Below are positions 60,742-64,000 of a DNA stretch of 64,000 bases, piece after piece. Below the pieces are notes generated by a model. That model ran no database searches and was not told the origin of the DNA. It saw only the letters and a list, made by a program, of their open reading frames with translations. The stretch is taken from NCBI GenBank assembly GCA_040954595.2, contig CM082583.2:930001-994000 (forward strand), in the 5' to 3' direction. Position 1 is the first letter of the stretch, and every line of letters starts with the position of its first letter. The position numbers and the translations under genes were made by a program. Origin of the DNA: Balanoglossus misakiensis (lineage: Eukaryota; Hemichordata).

Positions 60742-62632
60742 GATGAACGGGAATTCAATGTTAGAAAACCCGTGTGGAAAGTATCTCTACCTGTTTGAAA
60801 CTAAGAAAAGAATTTATTCTTATTTATTTTGTAAAAAAACAATATTTCGAAAAAAAGTCGAAAATGGTAATTTTGTCTTGGGTGATTCAAATTATACCGC
60901 CTTTTCTGGAATTTGCAGCACTTTTTAGAAGAGAACGACACTTCATGCTCCATAATATTTCCGAAAATGAAGAAAAGAGTTAATTTTTTATGATTTTTCA
61001 AAAATTTACCATTTTTGTCAAAATATGGCCAAAATGGCTATTTTTCTTGAATTCCGTCAATATCTCTGCATTTTTGGAGTGGTCGAGAGTTTTAACATAC
61101 AATCAACATGTCATATATGATCAGGGCACTAAATTCGAAGAACAAAGGTTTTTTTATTTTTTTTTCTAAAAATGACATTTTCAAGGAAAATTTTGTAAAA
61201 CGCAATTTTGTCTGCAGTGAGCCAAATTAGACGGTCTTTTGTGGAATTTGTATCGATATATACATACGAAGAGCATTCTATACTCCATCAGATTTCCGAA
61301 AATGTAGAAAACAGGTATTTTTTGTAATTTTCAAAAATTTTCGATTTTGACCAAATTGTGCTAAAATTGTTATTTTCGTGTTGAATGCCGCCAGTGTCAC
61401 TGCTTTTAAAAGTCATAAAAACTTTTAACATACAAGCAATTGTTTATATATGATAAGGTCACCGAATTAAAAAAATAAAGAATGTTTTGCCTAAAAATGA
61501 CCTTTTAGGTGCAAAAACGAATAAAACGTAATTTTGTATTAAATCAGCTAATTCAGAGTGCATTTTTTATAATCAGCACCATTTTTACATATAATTGAAA
61601 TTTCATACATCATTAGATATCCAAATATGAAAAAATGATTTAGATTTTAGATGATTGTCCAAAATGAGCTGATATCTAATAAATGTAGTATTGAACCGTT
61701 CTGTTTGCCCCCCCCCCCCCCTACATTATATGCGGTACGCCGATGTCAGCTTACCCGGCAGTACTGCAGGCCGTGCCCCCAACTAACGTCGGTGTTTGGA
61801 ACGCCCTGGTTAAATTCGGGCTTTCTCTATAAATTGACAGGCAATAATGCAGTCCTACCCGAACAAATGTCGAGTGTTGACCCGCTGTGACTTACCCTCT
61901 TCGGTTTGCCCGACTTAGCCAACGTCTTTGTACTAGAGTGTCAGTTCTTTTGCAGAGCCAGGCCGAAGGAAATCCGACTTGATCGCCGTTGCTAACGAAC
62001 GCTAGTGTCTGTCATGGTGTGCCGGGGATTTAGTCGAGCCAGGCCGTAGGAGATCTGACTTGATCATCGTGGTCAATGTACGCGTGTTTCCGCTCTAAAG
62101 TGCCGGGGCTTCAGCTAAACCAGACCGTAGGAAATCCGACGTAATCACCGGTGATAACTTACGCCAGTCTGTGTCATATAGAGCCGGTGCACAAGCCGAG
62201 TCACGCCGTAGGAAATCTGACTTGATCAACGTGGTCAATGTATGCCTGTTTCTGCTCTAGAGTGCCGGGGCTTCAGCTGAGCCAGGCCGTAGGAAACCCG
62301 ACGTGATTACCGTTGTTAACTTACGCCAGTCTGTGTCCTATATATAGTGCCGGGGCATCAGCCGTGCCAGGCCGAAGGAAATGTGAGTAGATCAACGTGG
62401 TCTCTGTACGCGTGTTTCTGCTCTAGAGTGTCGGGGCTTTATCCAAGCCATGCCGTAGAAAATCTGACTTAATCACCGTTGCTAAGATACGCTAGTGTCT
62501 GTAATATTGTGACGGAGATTTAGCCGAGCCAGGCCGTAGAAAAATCGACTCGTTCAACGTTACCAGTGTGCAACTGTTTCTGCTCTAGAGTGTCAGGGTT
62601 TTAGCCGACTTATGCTGTAGGAAATCTGAGTT
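60742..62632 (+). repeat. Satellite unit 27 (1891 bp)
   Basis: Mixed AT block: a type II-like AAAAAAACAATATTTCG, a type III-like GTCGAGAGTT, and CCTTTTAGGTGC as in unit 9. Poly-C run of 14 after TTTG (61708-61721). Block 61937-62632 has 8.5 monomers. Confidence 0.92.
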
Positions 62633-64000
62633 GATGAACGGGAATTCAATGTTAGAAAACCCGTGTGGAAAGTATCTCTACCCGTTTGAAACTAAGAAAA
62701 GAATTTATTCTTATTTATTTTGTAAAAAAGACAATTTTTCGAAAAAAAGTCGAAAATGGTAATTTTGTCTTGGGTGATTCAAATTATACCACCTTTTCTG
62801 GAATTTGCAGCACTTTTTACAAGAGAACGACACTTCATGCTCCATAATATTTCCGAAAACGAAGAAAAGAGTTTATTTTTTATGATTTTTTAAAAATTTA
62901 CCATTTTTGTCAAAATATGGCCAAAATGGCTATTTTGTCTTGAATTCCGTCAATATCTCTGCATTTTTGGAGTTGTCGAAAGTTTTAACATACAATCAAC
63001 ATGTCATATATGATCAGGGCACCAAATTCGAAGAACAAAGGTTTTTTTTATTTTTTTTCTAAAAATGACATTTTCAAGGAAAATTTGGTAAAACGCAATT
63101 TTGTCTGCAGTGAGCCATATTAGACTGTCTTTTTTTTGGAATTTGTATCGATATATACATACGAAGAGCATTCTATACTCCATCAGATTTCCGAAAATGT
63201 AGAAAACAGGTATTTTTTGTAATTTTCAAAAATTTTCCATTTTGACCAAATTGTGCTAAAATTGTTATTTTCGTGTTGAATGCCGCCAGTGTCACTGCTT
63301 TTAAAAGTCATAAAAACTTTTAACATACAAGCAATTCTTTATATATGATCAGGTCACCGAATTAAAAAAATAAATAATGTTTTGCCTAAAAATGACCTTT
63401 TTGGTGCAAAAACGAATAAAACGCAATTTTGTATTAAATCAGAATGCATTTTTTATAATCAGCACCATTTTTACATGTAATGGAAATTTCATACATCATC
63501 AGATATCCAAATATAAAAAAAATGATTTAGATTTTAGATGATTGTCCAAAATTAGCTGATATCTAATAAATGTAGTATTGAACCGTTCTGTCCCCCCCCC
63601 CCCCCCTACATTATATGCGGTACGCCGATGTCAGCTTACCCGGCAGTACTGCAGGCCGTGCCCCCAACTAACGTCGGTGTTTGAAACGCCCTGGTTAAAT
63701 TCGAGCTTTCTCTATAAATTGACAGGCAATAATGCAGTCCTACCCGAACAAATGTCAAGTGTTAAACTGCTGTGACTTTCCCTCTTCGGTTTGCCCGACT
63801 TAGCCAACGTCTTTGTACTAGAGTGTCGGGTCTTTTGCAGAGCCGGGCCGAAGGAAATCCGACTTGATCACCGTTGCTAACGAACGCTAGTGTCTATCAT
63901 GGTGTGCCGGGGTTTTAGTCGAGCCAGGCCGTAGGAGATCTGACTTGATCATCGTGGTCAATGTACGCGTGTTTCCGCTCTAAAGTACCGGGGCTTCAGG
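62633..64000 (+). repeat. Satellite unit 28 (partial, cut by window end)
   Basis: AT block from 62633; the longest poly-C run, 15 (63592-63606); spacer to 63821; monomer block from 63822 runs off the window after just over two monomers. Confidence 0.92.

Larger units (their letters stand above)
1..64000. repeat. Composite satellite array, ~2.05 kb unit, window-wide
   Basis: One head-to-tail array fills the window apart from two mobile-element insertions. Every unit runs AT-rich block, poly-C run, ~215 bp spacer, then a block of ~82 bp monomers. Most units are 2036-2060 bp long; the others are 1224, 1561, 1724, 1891, 2213, 2299, 2377 or 2381 bp. No unit carries a conserved reading frame: open frames change length with small indels between copies. 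All units are in the same orientation and both window ends lie inside the array, so its full extent is unknown. The family is not one I recognise. A centromeric, pericentromeric or subtelomeric location is possible, but the sequence does not decide it. Confidence 0.97.

Noticed and set aside
1183-64000. Dozens of open frames of 60-163 codons in the satellite, some seemingly conserved between units
   Set aside because: They recur only because the DNA recurs. Their ends shift with 1-2 base indels, they often lack ATG, and the translations are low-complexity products of AT-rich DNA. The 163-codon frames at 54917 and 56966 exist only because a one-base loss removes a stop found in other units.
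1-64000. Telomeric repeat or bacterial-type operon content
   Set aside because: No TTAGGG-like runs and no run of linked protein genes on either strand.

Overview
The window is eukaryotic, non-coding satellite DNA from an animal. The animal assignment rests on an intact BEL/Pao LTR retrotransposon (a superfamily known from metazoans and absent from mammals and birds) and on the 3' end of an L2/CR1-like LINE. I cannot name the species. The CpG-rich satellite and an active-looking BEL element would fit an invertebrate, but that is inference.

Layout. Nearly all 64 kb is one tandem array of a ~2.05 kb unit. I count 28 boundaries between units, at the recurring start of an AT-rich block: 1183, 9734, 12111, 14161, 16215, 18514, 20891, 22943, 24979, 27221, 29275, 31166, 32727, 35108, 37156, 39207, 41420, 43471, 44695, 46740, 48786, 50830, 52873, 54919, 56968, 59018, 60742 and 62633. 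Each unit has three parts. (1) An AT-rich block of ~966 bp is itself made of diverged ~330 bp repeats. (2) A poly-C run of 8-15 bases is followed by a ~215 bp single-copy spacer. (3) A GC-richer block holds ~82 bp monomers of two alternating kinds (alpha and beta), giving a ~163 bp dimer. Most of the unit-length variation comes from gain or loss of these dimers. Variant types of the unit (called I to IV here) recur in a partly conserved order about every 12 kb, so the array is nested at roughly 82 bp, 163 bp, 2.05 kb and ~12 kb.

Two mobile elements interrupt the array. At 2034-8520 lies a complete BEL/Pao element: two 410 bp LTRs with one visible difference, a 4 bp target duplication, a tRNA-Arg-like primer site, a purine tract, and a single uninterrupted gag-pol frame of 1813 codons (gag-like region, zinc knuckles, protease, reverse transcriptase, RNase H, integrase). 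At 26728-26914 lies a 5'-truncated LINE 3' end with an (AAT)n tail and a 6 bp target duplication.

The gag-pol gene is the only convincing protein gene. The many short open frames in the satellite are chance frames repeated because the DNA is repeated. No RNA gene, CRISPR array or host gene was found.
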